Assembly: GCA_033032865.1 (NCBI GenBank)
Contig: JAWHQI010000019.1
Location: 9,342,001-9,406,000, forward strand
Direction of reading: 5' to 3'
Source of the DNA: Dactylorhiza incarnata
Taxonomy: Eukaryota; Streptophyta; Magnoliopsida; Asparagales; Orchidaceae
Length of the DNA: 64,000 nt
Below, one piece after another: positions 10,019-21,477 of this stretch (its first letter is position 1; the number at the start of each line of letters is the position of its first letter). Under the pieces are notes generated by a model. It was not told the origin of the DNA, did no database searches, and was given only the letters and a program-made list of their open reading frames with translations. The translations under genes were made by a program, and so were the position numbers.

Positions 10019-12992
10019 TCAAAATTTCCTTTTCTTAGAGGAGGAACATGCAGGAAAAACAGCAGCTGCTTCTTTTCCCTTGGCTGAGACCAGTTGATTT
10101 GCTGCACCATTCATACTTTCAGCAACAATTCCTTCTTGGATTGTAGGCTCCTTGTTTTTAGCAGGTACAACAATGTCTTCAGTCAGATTTGTAGCTATGT
10201 CCTTTGAAGCATTGGTTGCTTCAATCTCAACTATCTTCCTCTTGTGCTCTTGCCTTCTAAAATACATGAATGGTTTTGGGATGTATTTAGATGGCATTAT
10301 TCTTGGGTTATTTTTCCTTACAAGATTTTCTTTGAATACCTTGTCTCTTTTTGTGTTCATTTCAAGATGCTTTATCCATTCCTCAGATGGATATAGCTTA
10401 TCAATATCTTTGCATGTTTGACCATGGCTTACCCAGGCATTCAGGATTATCTCCTTGGAATCATCACTCCAGTATACAAAGTCAGTGTCTCTACTATTTT
10501 CATCCCTTTGTTTGGCCATGAATTCCTCAGTGAGCAACACATGCTCTCTTTCCCTTTTCTTTTTCAATCTCTGATTTTTTGTTATGGCCTCTTGATGAGG
10601 GAAATCCCAGTCTTCTGCCCTATTAGCATCTAGTAAGGGCAGATTCAGAGCAATCCTTGTGCCATGTAGGACTTTCAGTGTGAGGTCACAATTGATGAGT
10701 GCATTTGTATCCTCCCCCTTTCTGGCTTCTTCATAAATCTGGTGATGGAGGTCTTTCTTAGCTGATGAGATTGTGCCAGAGAGAGTCTGGAAGACATTCT
10801 CAAAGTCAGCTTGAATCACATCTTTTAACTTGCCAACTTCTTCATTTAGATGGGAGGAGGTGGCTCTTGTATTAAGGGATTGGGACATGGTTGCAAGTTC
10901 TGCTCTCAGCTCTTCCTTGTAGCTGTCAGCTGCTTCATTTAACTACATTGCAGTAGAATAGACATACTCTTGGAGATGATTTACTGACTTCTCTATGACT
11001 TCATCTGTTTTACTGACATAGTTCTTGACATATCTTATGTCCCGTTCAGATAGCTGGAGTTGTTTGTCCATAGATCTTAGAATTGTGTTCTGAGAAATAA
11101 CAGATTTTTTAGCCAAATCAAACCATGTAGTCATCTGTTTGTTGAGAATTGCAATGGTCTCCTTTATTTCCTTGACTTCAGACATGACTTCAGCCTTCAC
11201 ATCTCTGATGGACTGATCAACATAATCCTTGACTGAGGTGTCTGATTGATCTGTATGGGATTGCATGAAGGAGAGATGGGACTGCAGTAGCAGATTGATG
11301 GAATTGAGAAGAGCCTCATTGGGTGAGGTGGCTTGCTGAATAGGTGACACAGGGGCTGGTGGTCTTGGTGAGCTTGGAGTATGGAGGATATTGATGACTA
11401 ATTGGACTGGATGTACATGCAGGGCTGCAGTTGGGGCATCCACCAACTCAACACCTGCTGCCATGACATCAATATGATCAGGATGGAGCTGATCATCATC
11501 CATCCCATCTTCAAAATCATCAACTTGATGATCATCTAGATTGTCTTCATCATCAAGAACTTGCTTCTCCCCCTCAGAGAGTGCATCCTTGTCAAATGAA
11601 TCCAGGAAGGCTATAACTTCATCTTTCTCTGAAGGTGGCTCTTTTGCACTTCCCCATCAGATAGGTCAACTTGTATGGATGAGTCCATGAAGTCAAGAGC
11701 ATGGTCTTTTAGTGCTGATGATCCTTGTGGTTCCTCCCCCTCAGATGGAGCAACAGATGAACCTTGTGTAGGGATGGACCAAAGGGCTGGTTCATTATCA
11801 AGATTAAGTCTAATTCTTTCTTCAAGATTGAAAATGAGTCTGTCAAGCTGACCTTGTATATCTTGGGCTGATGGCCTTATGTCTTCACCAGCATCATTGA
11901 TGGTTGTTAGATAAGTACGGGCTGGTTCTTGTTGATGCTCCCCCTCATTTAGGTCATTCATTTGTCCTTGGGGAGCTAAGTTCCACATTAGTTTAATATC
12001 AGAATAGACAACTAGATTGATTTGCTATGAGTTGTTGATTAAATGCGTAGGATGAAGGTTTAGAGAGTAGTTACTTGGAGGTTTGCTTGTAACTAGCTCC
12101 TGTGGATGGAGAGTATTTGTGTCATCCTGTGGAGCATTCTTGGCTGGAGAATTTTATCTAGAGTCAGCAACAGCATCATCATCCTTATCTGAGGGGTCAG
12201 ACTCAAAACTTGATAGTATCAGCCTTGATTTCTTAGAGGGTTTGGTAGTTAATTTCTCTTTTCCTTTAGACTAGGTGGTCTGACTCATTGGAAGGACCCT
12301 TGTGAATCTGTCCAAGGTCTTGATATCCATCCTCTTGAGGTAATGAAGGCTTGATCCTTTGGAATTGATGAACTTGTCAGGGTGTGATTTCATTAGATAT
12401 AAGGAGAGAATTCTTCCCATGTTGGGTGACTGAAGGCATTCCTTTATTCTTTGAAAGATTACTACTCCCCAGGAGGTTTTCTTTTTCAGAATAATCCTAG
12501 TCTTGAGGTCAAACATGTACTGGGAGATAATATCATGTGAGCCAGGTTTGCAGAGGATAGCTTTTCCCACAATGTCTGATAATAGCTTCCCCTTCTGACT
12601 GAAGAACTTCCTTTTTAATGATCCAACCTTGGTATCTTTATATATTCAGTCCATTTCAATGCCCTCTTCTTATCCTTCTCAGATATTTCTTCTTCCTCAC
12701 TTGTGCTGCAGGATGGAAGATGAAGGGCTTTCTCTATCTTTGTTGGGGTTACTTTTATCCTTACTTCATTTATCTTGGATTTGATAGAGGACTTGGAGGA
12801 GGATAATCTGGCATTATTGAACCATTCAAGAACTTCAGTTCTGAAAATGGGGCTTGGTTCAGAGAGAAGGAATTCATGTCCTTGATCTTCAAAGAGTTGA
12901 ATTACTCCCTTGATCTCTTCAGAAGCATGAGCAAAACCATTCCTAACTACTTCATAACCCTCAAGAAGATCTTTCAAGCTTTTGGGATCCAT
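10019..12992 (-). pseudogene. Env-like third ORF (degraded), Sirevirus-like derivative
   Basis: Minus-strand reading starts at ATG 12992 (MDPKSLKDLLEGYEVV) and ends SSSKKRKF at 10019. It is broken into segments (12992-12615, 12570-12271, 11988-11611, 11503-10943, 10888-10019) by stops and shifts. Order of features: an N-terminal region with RIKVTPTKIEKALHLP; an acidic EEEE patch; a globular stretch (ISQYMFDLKTRIILKKKTSW, LKRMDIKTLDRFTRVLP); an acidic middle; a coiled-coil-like stretch (VKEIKETIAILNKQM ... LSERDIRYVKNYVSK); a charged C-terminal part. I see no signal peptide or membrane-length hydrophobic segment. It aligns by eye with 41917-44621. SIRE1-type elements are known to carry an extra ORF after pol, called env-like; its function is unproved. 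Confidence 0.8.
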
Positions 12993-13088
12993 TACTATAT
13001 GAGATGAAAGCGTCGGGACGGAAGAGAAGATGTTTCGTCTCAGCGGCTGGAAGTGAAGGGTCGTGTGCCTTTCACTAAGCAAATGACC

Positions 13089-13320
13089 TATTTATATGGC
13101 TTTAGACTTAGGTGAAATTAAACCTAGTACATTAGATTTAATTGCACTTATGATTAGGAGAGAAATGGGTCAACTAGGGTTGCAATTAGACAACTTATGA
13201 TAAATCCAACCCATCTCAGTGGAACCGCTGGGACGGTGACCTATCTGCTGGGACAGAGTGCAATCAGCCGCTGGGACAGTTTTAGCCGTCTCAACGGCTC
13301 AGCTGAAACAGACTGATCTA
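13089..13320 (-). promoter_or_regulatory. Putative internal promoter upstream of the env-like ORF
   Basis: On the minus strand a TATAAATA box lies at 13089-13096, about 97 bp before the env-like ATG at 12992. Upstream (about 13205-13320) are several copies of a CCGCTGGGAC / GTCCCAGCGG-type repeat and their inverses. The same layout occurs in the other copy (41570-41830). The repeat type also occurs in the U3 of the LTRs at 45071 and 54534. Promoter activity is inference. Confidence 0.55.
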
Positions 13321-13520
13321 TTTAAGCTGAACTTACTACTTAACCATCATTAAGATATGATTGATTTAAGGGCCTAAGCATGTCACTAATAGGGTTAATG
13401 TTTCAATACTTTAAATTACAACAAGTCAAGCATTATATTACACATGATTGAAAGATTTAAGTATTGTACCCTATTCAACATTGAACATTCCTAGTTCAAG
13501 TTTGAAAGCATTAAACTTAG

Positions 13521-13640
13521 CCTCATCCAAAGATAACCTTGTGTCCATTCTTTACAGTCATGTAGTCCTGCAGAAGATTCCTTGTTCCTGTCATGTGCCT
13601 TGAGCACCCACTGTCCAAGTACCATATTTGGTTGAGACTG
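13521..13640 (-). pseudogene. Start of copia protease fused to the end of RNase H by a deletion
   Basis: On the minus strand 13621-13587 encodes YLDSGCSRHMTG, the copia protease active-site region (here Asp-Ser-Gly). Some 60 bases later, after VIFG, the sequence switches at TTTGGATGAGG (near 13527) to the stretch that follows RNase H in the related element (41350-41410). Everything between, which is protease, integrase, RT and RNase H, is missing. Both parents have TTGGA at the joint, so a microhomology-type deletion is likely. No function remains. Confidence 0.75.
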
Positions 13641-15655
13641 GTACTTGAACTACCCTACAGAAGAAGTTTAGTTATCCTTAGGAGCCCAAGTAGCTTTGGG
13701 ACCTAGGTACCTGTTAGCATGATAAAATGACCTTACACTAGCAGCACCCTTTGCAAGAAGGCTCATCTTTGCATATGACACATTGGGGTTGTGCCAACAA
13801 TCTATGGCAAAGTGTCCCATATGGCAAAGTGTCCCATTTTACCACAGCACCAACATTCATGAATGTTGTATCTCCTTTTCTGAGCATTTCTTGATGGATA
13901 TGCAGCACAATCCACATGTTCAGGAGGAGAAACAACAGCTTTTCTCATGTTTCTTTCAGCAAGGATTTGGCTGAATGTCAATCTATGTACAGTCTTGGTG
14001 ATCTTTGTATTAATGGCATTAGCTTGTTTTGGCTCTTCAGCAATGCAAGTTTTGATGGCATTAGACACTGAGCACTTAGACCAGTCCATTGATTTGACAT
14101 CAGTCATGTTCTTGGCTGAATTAACCTTAGAAGCACATGCTTGCTTATTCATGTATAAAGGGGATGATGTACCAAATACAAATGGTCCAGGTCGGGCCAT
14201 TTGAATTTCCTCATGGGGAGCCTTCAAGGCACTCAATCCCATGCCCTTTCTTCCACTATGGGAAGGAGTATTTTCCTTCCTATAGCAACTCCCATTCTTC
14301 CAGTGACCATAAATGCTTTCATGGTCATACTTGTTGGAAGGAAGTAACATCTTTTGAAAGGTGGTTTGAGGCTTAGCCTTCTCCTTGCTCTTCTCTCCAC
14401 TCCCTTCTCCTACTTCCATTTTATTGAATCCTAGTACTCTCCTATTGGTTTGAGAGGAGAAGGTTCTAATAATGGGAAGCACAGATTTGGGCTTGGATAA
14501 TTGAGCCACCAGGCTTTTCTCCTTCTCAAGCTTCTCCTCAAGGTCCTTGATGACCTTGTTCTTCAGGAAAATATTGCTTAATTGCACAATTGTTAATCCC
14601 TGTAAATGGCTAATCTATCTACTCATCTGAGCCACCGAGGTGGTAAGTTCAGTATAGTGATTCTTAGTCATCTTGAGGGAAATAATTTCCTGGGCTTGCC
14701 TCTTGGCAATCTTCTTGCTCTTCTTCAGATCCTCCAAAAGAACACCATATTTGTCAATCAATTGATTGAGTTCTTCCTCAGCTTCCTTGCCCCTTCCATC
14801 AATTGATGATGGTGCATCAGATTCTGGACTAGTCTCATAATCAGAAATAAAAGTGGAATGAGATAGTACCTGAACATTGTCAGAATCATTCTGATTCCCT
14901 TCCTCGTCAGTGAAGGCCATAAGGCCTAGCTGAACAATGTCTTCTTCATCATCCTCTTCATCACTATCTGAGTGAGAAAGAGGGGCACTGATTCCAAGCT
15001 TTGCAGCTGGATAGTATTCATCTTCTTCGGCTGCATACAACCCAATGTAGTCTTCTTCTTCATTCTCTGAATCCGATGTTGAAGGATCTGATTCACTCCA
15101 GCTTCTTTCTTTCTTTGCTAGGAGGGATTTTTCACCCTTTCTATCTTTTTGGTGATGATGCTTCTTATCACCATTCTTCTTTCTTTTGTCTGGACAGTCA
15201 GTGACATGTCCAGGCTTACTGCAGCAATAGCAAACTATGTTATTGGAACCATGTTTACTAAGTTTGAAATCATACATGTCACCCTTTGGGTGCTGTCTTT
15301 CAGATTTCCTGCTATCTTTCTTGTAGTGTGATGTTCAGGAGGGCAAGTTCTTCCATTGCTTCCTCTTCATCACCTTCTTGAGCTGCCTTAAAAAGGCATC
15401 AAACTCTTCATCAGTGGAAGAGCTATCTGAGGTGCTGGTTTCAGATTCAGCACTTCTCCTTGGAGGAGATACCATCCTGCCTTTGCTTCTCTTGGAGCTG
15501 TCAGCTTTTAGAGCAACAGATTTCTCCCCTGGCTGAGCCCTTGTAGAGATGTCCTCTTCCTTCCTTGTAGAAAGTTGCATCTCATAGGAGAGCAGCTTTC
15601 CAAACAGTGTGTGAGTTGGGGCCTCACCAAGCTTGGCCACTTCCCTGTTTGGATT
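13641..15655 (-). pseudogene. Gag middle and C-terminal region with two CCHC zinc knuckles
   Basis: Minus-strand segments (15640-15335, 15277-14615, 14587-13802) read KLGEAPTHTLFGKLLSYEM, Ser/Asp-rich stretches, then a CCHC knuckle CYCCSKPGHVTDC near 15215-15255, acidic linkers, a coiled-coil-like stretch (LKKSKKIAKRQAQEI, KVIKDLEEKLEKEKS) and a second knuckle CWCCGKMGHFAI near 13825-13860. The second knuckle is disrupted by a 17-bp tandem duplication (ATGGCAAAGTGTCCCAT on the plus strand, 13804-13820 and 13821-13837). The capsid-forming N-terminal Gag domain is absent: the leader after the primer site runs directly into mid-gag near 15655. A long Gag with acidic linkers fits Sireviruses. Confidence 0.8.
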
Positions 15656-15716
15656 GTGATTTGACTATTCCCTTTGTAGGATCTGGTCAGACAGTTATGT
15701 CTTTCTTGACCAATCT

Positions 15717-15729
15717 GGCTCTGATACCA
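15717..15729 (-). other. Primer binding site, Sirevirus-like derivative
   Basis: The plus strand reads GGCTCTGATACCA, that is TGGTATCAGAGCC on the coding strand, two bases inside the 5' LTR end. It is an exact initiator-Met tRNA type primer site. Confidence 0.88.
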
Positions 15730-15731
15730 CC

Positions 15732-17540
15732 TAAAAGAATATGGGTTTGTAGTCTAAAACACCTAGAGGGGAGTGAATAGGTTCCTTTTGATTTCTCTTG
15801 ATAATTATGGCCTGTTAAAATTATTCTAATCAGAGAATCAAGCAACACAGAAAGCACACAAGTATGTATAGAGGTTCCTCAAGACATGGTGTCTTGAGTA
15901 GTCCTCTTTCCCCCTTCACCTTTCTAACAATGTGTTCGGCAAGGCCAACTCCTCCAATATTCATCTCCAAGATCTTACAACACAAGTTCCTTAAAACTTC
16001 TCAGATCAAAGATGATCCTACCTCAGGACAAAAGTCCCTACAACTCAGAGATATCATCAGCTCCTACCTCAGGCACTGCTGCCCTACAAACTCAGAGGAA
16101 TAGACCTCCTACAGCTCAGACCACCTCCTGGTCCTACCTCAGGCAATAAGCCTTACAACTCAGAGCTATCACCAGCTCCTACCTCAGGCACAGGTGCCCT
16201 ACAAACTCAGAGGAAAACACCTCCTACATCTCAGACCACCTCCTGGTCCTACCTCAGGAAACAAGCCTCACAACTCAGAGCTATCACCAGCTCCTACCTA
16301 AGGACAAAGGTCCCTACAACCTCAGGCAAACCAGCCCTACAAGCTCAGGAAAACCAGCCCTACAAACTCAGGCAAAAAGCCTTACATAAAAAGATATATT
16401 TGAACTTTTCTACAGTAGAAATACTCTCATGTAGATCCTGCACATTTTGTGCTTTCCTGTAGCTGATGATGTTGATAACAACAACAACTTGATCTTCCTC
16501 TTCAATAGAAGGGTGGAAGATCACCTTGCCCCTTCTGGTGGAGGAGCTATCTTCTTCTCTCAGTTTCTTCTTCTCTTTCAGTGAGCAGGAAGAAAGACGA
16601 GAGCAGCAGCCGTCAATGGCGAAAAATAGATTTTGCAAGAAATCTGTCGGGGGTTAGAAAATACGCTAACTCTTTCTTTTATACTTCTTTTATCTTCAAC
16701 GGCTCTAATTTGATCTCCCAAGAAGTATGAGAGACATTGGTGGTCTCCTGTAGCTTTTTTGCAACTTGCCCTAGCCGCAGGTCCCGCCGCCCTACTTATC
16801 TGTAGAGAAGTTCTGCGTTCGACGTACGCGCTACACTCTGTGCTCGATGAACCTGATGCATCCTGCGTTCGACGATCTTGCCAAACTCTGCGTTCGACAA
16901 ACATGCCAAACTCTGCATTCAACGATCTGCCTTGTATCTGTATTCGACGATCTGCCTTGTCTCTGCGTTCAACGAACGGCACTCTGCGTTCGACGAACAC
17001 GCGATTATCAGCTATTTCTTCTATCTTGTCTCAGCGGTCGATGAAATGTGTTCTGCGTTCGACGATCGGCTCTCTGCGTTCGACAAACACGCATTTATCA
17101 GTTGTTTCTTCTATCTCGTCTCAACAGTCGACGAACTGTGTTCGTCGTTCGACAAACGGCTCTCTGCGTTCGATGAACGGCTCTCTGCGTTCGACGAACA
17201 CGCCCTTTGTGCCTTCTCAGCAGCTCCTTCTCTGGTCTCGTCTCAGCGGTCGACGAACTGAGTCTTGAGTTCGACGAACGGCACTCTGCGTTCTACGAAC
17301 GGCACTCTGCGTTCGACGAACGACACTCTGGGTTCGACGAATCTTATGAGCTGAGACAATTTCTTCTGTCTACTTAGGAGAAGATTTCTCCTAACTATAG
17401 GTCTTGATTAACCCTTCCTCTTGAGTCACTTAAGCCTGTTTAACTTACAAAAACAAAGCTTTATCAAATACAATATGTACTTAGTATTGGAAGTGATGCC
17501 TCTTCAAATCAAGGGAACATTGAGGGCAATATTCCCAACA
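15732..17540 (-). repeat. 5' LTR of the Sirevirus-like derivative
   Basis: 1809 bp, homologous to 7277-9054 with scattered substitutions and small indels. The TATAAAAG box is at 16676-16683 on the minus strand. The GTTCGACGAAC-like cluster lies at about 16805-17345. The G tract seen in the other LTR is only GAGGGG here. The right end abuts the AAGGT target duplication at 17541. Confidence 0.92.
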
Positions 17541-17686
17541 AAGGTGCGATGGGACAATTGCGGGTGACATGAAATATCTTGGGAGCATGAGCAAGAGATG
17601 CAAAAGGACTTCCCGGAACATTTTGCATCAGGTATGCATCGCAGTTTTCTGTTTCAGTTTTGAAATTTTGAGGACGAAATTCTTTT

Positions 17687-17700
17687 AAGCGGGGTGGAGT
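17687..17700 (+). other. Polypurine tract of the Tekay-like element
   Basis: AAGCGGGGTGGAGT directly precedes the 3' LTR start TGTAACACCCC at 17701. This is the expected plus-strand primer. The chromodomain reading ends some 50 bp upstream. Confidence 0.75.
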
Positions 17701-19662
17701 TGTAACACCCCAGTTTTGCTGATCTGAGAGTTAACGCTGAGCATTAGGTTTACTTCGCTGGGAACCACTGGGACGACAAGTTTTTTTGACGCACGATCGT
17801 GCGTTTTTCTTGACGCACGATCGATCCGACCGTGCGTGCTCTTCAGCTGGCAAAATGGTGTTCCGACTTTGATTGTGCGTTTTTACGCACGGTCGTGCGT
17901 TCAACCGTGCACGATTAAAATGCACGGGCACTGCTGTTTCTTCCATTTAATAATGCACGGGCAACGCACGGTCGTGTGTTCGCCGCGTGGTAGCTGACGA
18001 AACCAGATCCGTAAACAGAAAAATATGGGCATCCATTTGGTTTAGATCTTGATCTTACTGCTCAGATGAGTTCATGGGAGGGGTCTAATTAGGGCTGAGA
18101 GGGTTTTCCCTCTTCATTTCTTTTCATTTTGGGTTTTTAGGGCTTGTGAGAGAGAGAGAGAGAGGGGGGGTTTGGAGGAGGAAGAGAGCTAGATCTCGCC
18201 ATTGTTGGAGCTTAGGAGCTCCGTTTGCCGATCCAAAACTGGCAGCACATAGGGGATGTCGAGGCGCTTCATCTCCTCCATTCTTTTGCAAGTTTCCCAT
18301 GGCTAGGAGGAAATCTCAAAAGGTAACGACATTTCTCCTCCCGTTCTTTAGGATGCGTGCATGGCATCCCTTTTCCCTCTTTATTTTTTCTGCATTTTGG
18401 CACCGGATCCGTCGAGTGAGAGGGATCTGGGTTGCCTTGGTTCAAGAGGAACCATCAGGTTGATTGAGTCCGTCTCCGACATGATTTGCACTAGAAATCC
18501 ACTCCGTTAGTGGATTAGGCATTGTGGTTGAAGCCGGATTCGCGACCATTGGTCCGATTCGGTGATGTTTATTGACGCGCATTTTAGGGGTTTTGCTAGA
18601 AATCCGAATATGGCAAATTCATCGTTGTGATGCCCTTGTAGTTTCGTATGTTAACGAATGTTGATTTTCGGGCGGGGAAATAATGTGTGGGTTATGAGGC
18701 GTGTGATGCCTAGTGATGTGCGAAGGTGCGACTTGGTCTTTGTGGTCGGCTGGCTATCCCGTGAATGCTGGAATTCATGTGTGGAGAGTGTCCCGGCAAG
18801 ACAAGTCCCTTCGGTGTTGACTGGAAAGAGCAAGTGAGCTGTCAGACAAGCCCGATGGCATGGTGGGCCAGGCGTAGTGGGTCACAGCGTGAGCTCTTGG
18901 CCTTGGGCTACGATGCCTTTTGGGGGAAATGTCGAGTACCCTGTGGTTGTGCTGTTGATGTATGATGATGTGTTATTTTCATACGCTTTAGGGTACCTTG
19001 GGTGAAACCCGGGTTGCATTCATATTGCATTTGTAGGCCCATTTTATTACTTGCTCAACATAGAAACGTGGATGATGGTTGTGACACTCATGTCTGTTGT
19101 TTATGTTGCTTTTATTTATATTCATGTGCATACGAAGTGCTGACTTGCAGGGTGATGTAGTTCCGTGGGGTCCGCTAGGACGGCCGGGAGGAGGGTGTGT
19201 TGTTACACCGTTTGTGGTCAGCCATATATGACCCTCGTTTACCGCTCTTTGTGATTTGGATGCAGGCTAAGGATCGCAGGCCGTACCCAGCTCGCAGGCC
19301 AAAAAGGTCTAAGGCTTCCTGAAGTGTTTACTTAGCTTTCCTTCTTTTCTAAACTTGTCTTTTGTTATTTCTGGCTTGCATGCCGAGGTAGCTTAGGGAA
19401 TTTAATTTTTCCCCTTATTGGGATTTCTTATTTGTGATGAATATTTGATGACTTGGATACTGGTTTTGTAAGGCCTTAAGGTCGGTTTTACTCCTATGTA
19501 GTTGTGGACAATCTCTGTGTTTCTTAGTTTTGTTTCCGTTGTGTTATCTGAGTTTTGAGCTGGGTAGTTATATCATCTTTTAATACTGAAGCTATGGCGG
19601 TTATATGCTGTGGGGTTCCGGCCGGACCTATATTATATCGTCATTACAGGGGAGGTGTTACA
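17701..19662 (+). repeat. 3' LTR of the Tekay-like element
   Basis: 1962 bp, homologous to 1656-3747 but with only one copy of the 146-bp unit. It includes the exact 14-base palindrome CGCACGATCGTGCG (17790-17803) and related arms. It ends GGTGTTACA and is followed by the resumed Tat/Ogre-like gag on the minus strand. Confidence 0.9.
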
Positions 19663-21421
19663 CCACCCCTACTCTCCGTGGATCACTCTGATCCCTCTTC
19701 AGGTCCCCACATCAGCCCGGTCCACACACCTCTCCTCCTCATCCTCCCGAGGCAGGACCTCCTCGATCCTCACCTGCTGTTGCTGTCGTGGCGCCGACAT
19801 TCTAGCCCTCTTTGATTCCAAGAATTCCGGGCAAGTGGCTATTGCGTGACCTTCCTCATCATGGAAGTCACAGTATGGCAATGTCACCTCTCCCCTCTCG
19901 GCCTCTGCTGCCCTATTTCCCCTTCTCCTTCCTGCTCCTGCTTCTGCTCCTTCTCTCCTTCCTCTTCCTCCTCTTCCTCCTCTTCCTCCTCTTCCTCCTC
20001 TTCCTCGCCTGATAGCCATGGCCTGCTGAGGTGGGGGAGACATCGGCCTTGGACCTTTCTTCCATCCCAACTGATGGGGTCTTCCTTGCCCCCCATAGAA
20101 GTTACCTCCCCCTGGGGCGTAACCTCTTCTATGACCTTGCATCCACCCGCCTTGCTGCCTCCATCCACCTCCGGGGCCAGGGGCTCTTCCCTTCTCCGCA
20201 CCTCCTACTGCTTGACCTCCGGCTCACTGAGCTTTGCTAGCCTCCTGGTGAACTCCGGGATGGCCTCCTCACTCTCGACTTCCTCCCCCACCCTCTCCAT
20301 CAACTCCTCGTAGGAGACGGGGCCTTTCTCTTCAGTCCCATCTTGATGAAACTCTCCCTCATCCCCAACGTGAAGGTGAGCTAAAGAGCAAACCCGGGCA
20401 TCTCCTGGGTGAGCAATACTTCCTCCTGAAACCGATCCGCATTGTGAGCCAACGTCTACTTGGACTCCTGTTTTACCTTGAAGAGGGACTCAGCGTCCTT
20501 CTTCCTCTTCTTCGAAGTTGAAAACCACAACAATAAGTTCCTATGCAAGTCCTCAAATGCATAGATTGATCTGACAGGGAGTTGGTGGAACCACTCCCTG
20601 GCCCTCTCCTTTAGGGTGACGGCGAAGAGCCGACACTTAAAGGCGTCCGACATCTGCCTGATAGAAACCGAGTCCTCGAACGACTGTAGGTGCTGGACTA
20701 GGTCGTCCCTGTCGTGGTAGTAGACCCTGTCCCATTCCCTGAACCCTTCCAGGACCGGTGCGGAAAGCACCAGCTCGCAGAAGGGGCTTCCTCCACCTAC
20801 TTTCCTTTCCTGCTCCACTCGCCCCCTTAGCTCCTTTGCTAGGCTTGAGCTCGCTGGGGCCATGCTCGCGAGATCCACACTCGCCGGAGCCGCTCCTATG
20901 CACGCCGCGCTTGTAAGGATTACACTCGCCTGCACTGCACCTGCCTGTGCCATGCTCGCCTGCGCCGCGCTCGCCTGCGCCGCGCTCGCCTGCGCCGCGC
21001 TCGCCTGCGCCGCGCTCGCCTGCGCCGCGCTCGCCTGCGCCGCGCTCGCCTGCGCCGCGCTCGCCTGCGCCGCGCTTTCCTGCGCCGCGCACGCCTGTGC
21101 CGTGCTTGCCTGCGCGGCGCACGCCTGCCCCGTGCTCGCTGGCACAGAACTCGCCGGACTGGCAAACAGCACTCGCCCCTCCAGGTCCTACAGAGACCCC
21201 CCGTCCACCTCCTTTCCAGCCCTTCCTCCCGGGGCATCCTCGCCAACCGCTGCTGGAAGATGGAACACCTAGACCGCCGGGGTCACGAACTCGCTACGCA
21301 ACGCTGCGACCACGAACCCGAGGGTGTCGTTGATTTCCCTCCTGTAGTCCGAGAACATCCTTTGCGTCGCCGCAGGGGTTTACCCGCAGAACTCCTCGCC
21401 CTGCTCTTCATCTCCTGCCAT
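19663..21421 (-). pseudogene. Gag (Tat/Ogre-like gypsy)
   Basis: Minus-strand ATG at 21421 gives MAGDEEQGEEFCG, a stop, then MFSDYRREINDTLGFVVAAL. Next is an alanine-rich repeat (AAQAS units, about 21130-20940), then the capsid core PVLEGFREWDRVYYHDRDDL, LQSFEDSVSIRQMSDAF, FAVTLKERAREWFHQLP and RSIYAFEDL. A shift leads to a Gly/Arg-rich RGGRGGRGG stretch (near 19985-20015) and a zinc-knuckle-like CDFHDEEGHAIATC (near 19855-19895), followed by RARMSAPRQQQQ. The Arg-Gly part overlaps a CTCCTCTTC microsatellite. The polyprotein is interrupted at 19662 and resumes as protease at 1655. Several stops and shifts. Confidence 0.8.
20940..21130 (-). repeat. 15-bp coding minisatellite in Tat/Ogre-like gag
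   Basis: About ten near-perfect tandem copies of TCGCCTGCGCCGCGC (plus strand). In the Gag frame each copy encodes Ala-Ala-Gln-Ala-Ser. Because the unit is a multiple of three it stays in frame. Other reading frames also stay open through it and give spurious Ala/Arg-rich ORFs. Confidence 0.9.
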
Positions 21422-21465
21422 GTCCCTTCCTTGGAATTTTCCTGGACTAGCCACACTCCACGCTC

Positions 21466-21477
21466 ACCGCACCAAAA
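21466..21477 (-). other. Candidate primer binding site of the Tat/Ogre-like element
   Basis: Next to the LTR end, the minus strand reads TTTTGGTGCGGTGAGC. The TGGTGC start is consistent with a tRNA 3' end, but I cannot assign the tRNA with certainty. Confidence 0.45.

Larger units (their letters stand above)
7277..17540 (-). mobile_element. Sirevirus-like Ty1/copia derivative with deleted pol but retained env-like ORF
   Basis: 10,264 bp bounded by LTRs (7277-9054 and 15732-17540) and by a perfect five-base target duplication AAGGT (7272-7276 and 17541-17545). On the minus strand it reads 5' LTR, TGGTATCAGAGCC primer site, gag middle and C-terminal parts, the first residues of the protease, a large deletion, the last bases of the RNase H region, an internal promoter-like segment, a degraded env-like ORF, a polypurine tract and the 3' LTR. 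The N-terminal half of Gag and all of integrase, RT and RNase H are missing, so it must have moved in trans or decayed after insertion. Confidence 0.9.
1656..19662 (+). mobile_element. Tekay/Del-like chromovirus (Ty3/gypsy), split by insertion at 7277-17540
   Basis: Two LTRs (1656-3747 and 17701-19662) start with TGTAACACCCCAG and end in GTTACA. A Met-tRNA-type primer site follows the first and a purine-rich tract precedes the second. Between them lie gag, RT/RNase H, integrase and a C-terminal chromodomain in plus orientation. Removing the nested 10.26-kb copia element leaves about 7.7 kb, somewhat short because the protease is missing. Flanks CCATA (1651-1655) and CCACC (19663-19667) may be a decayed target duplication. 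Chromodomain plus LTR form suggests the Tekay/Del lineage; this is from memory. Confidence 0.85.

Noticed and set aside
20920..21333. Arg-, Ala- and Pro-rich ORFs on both strands
   Set aside because: All are alternative frames of the 15-bp minisatellite; only the Gag frame makes sense in context.
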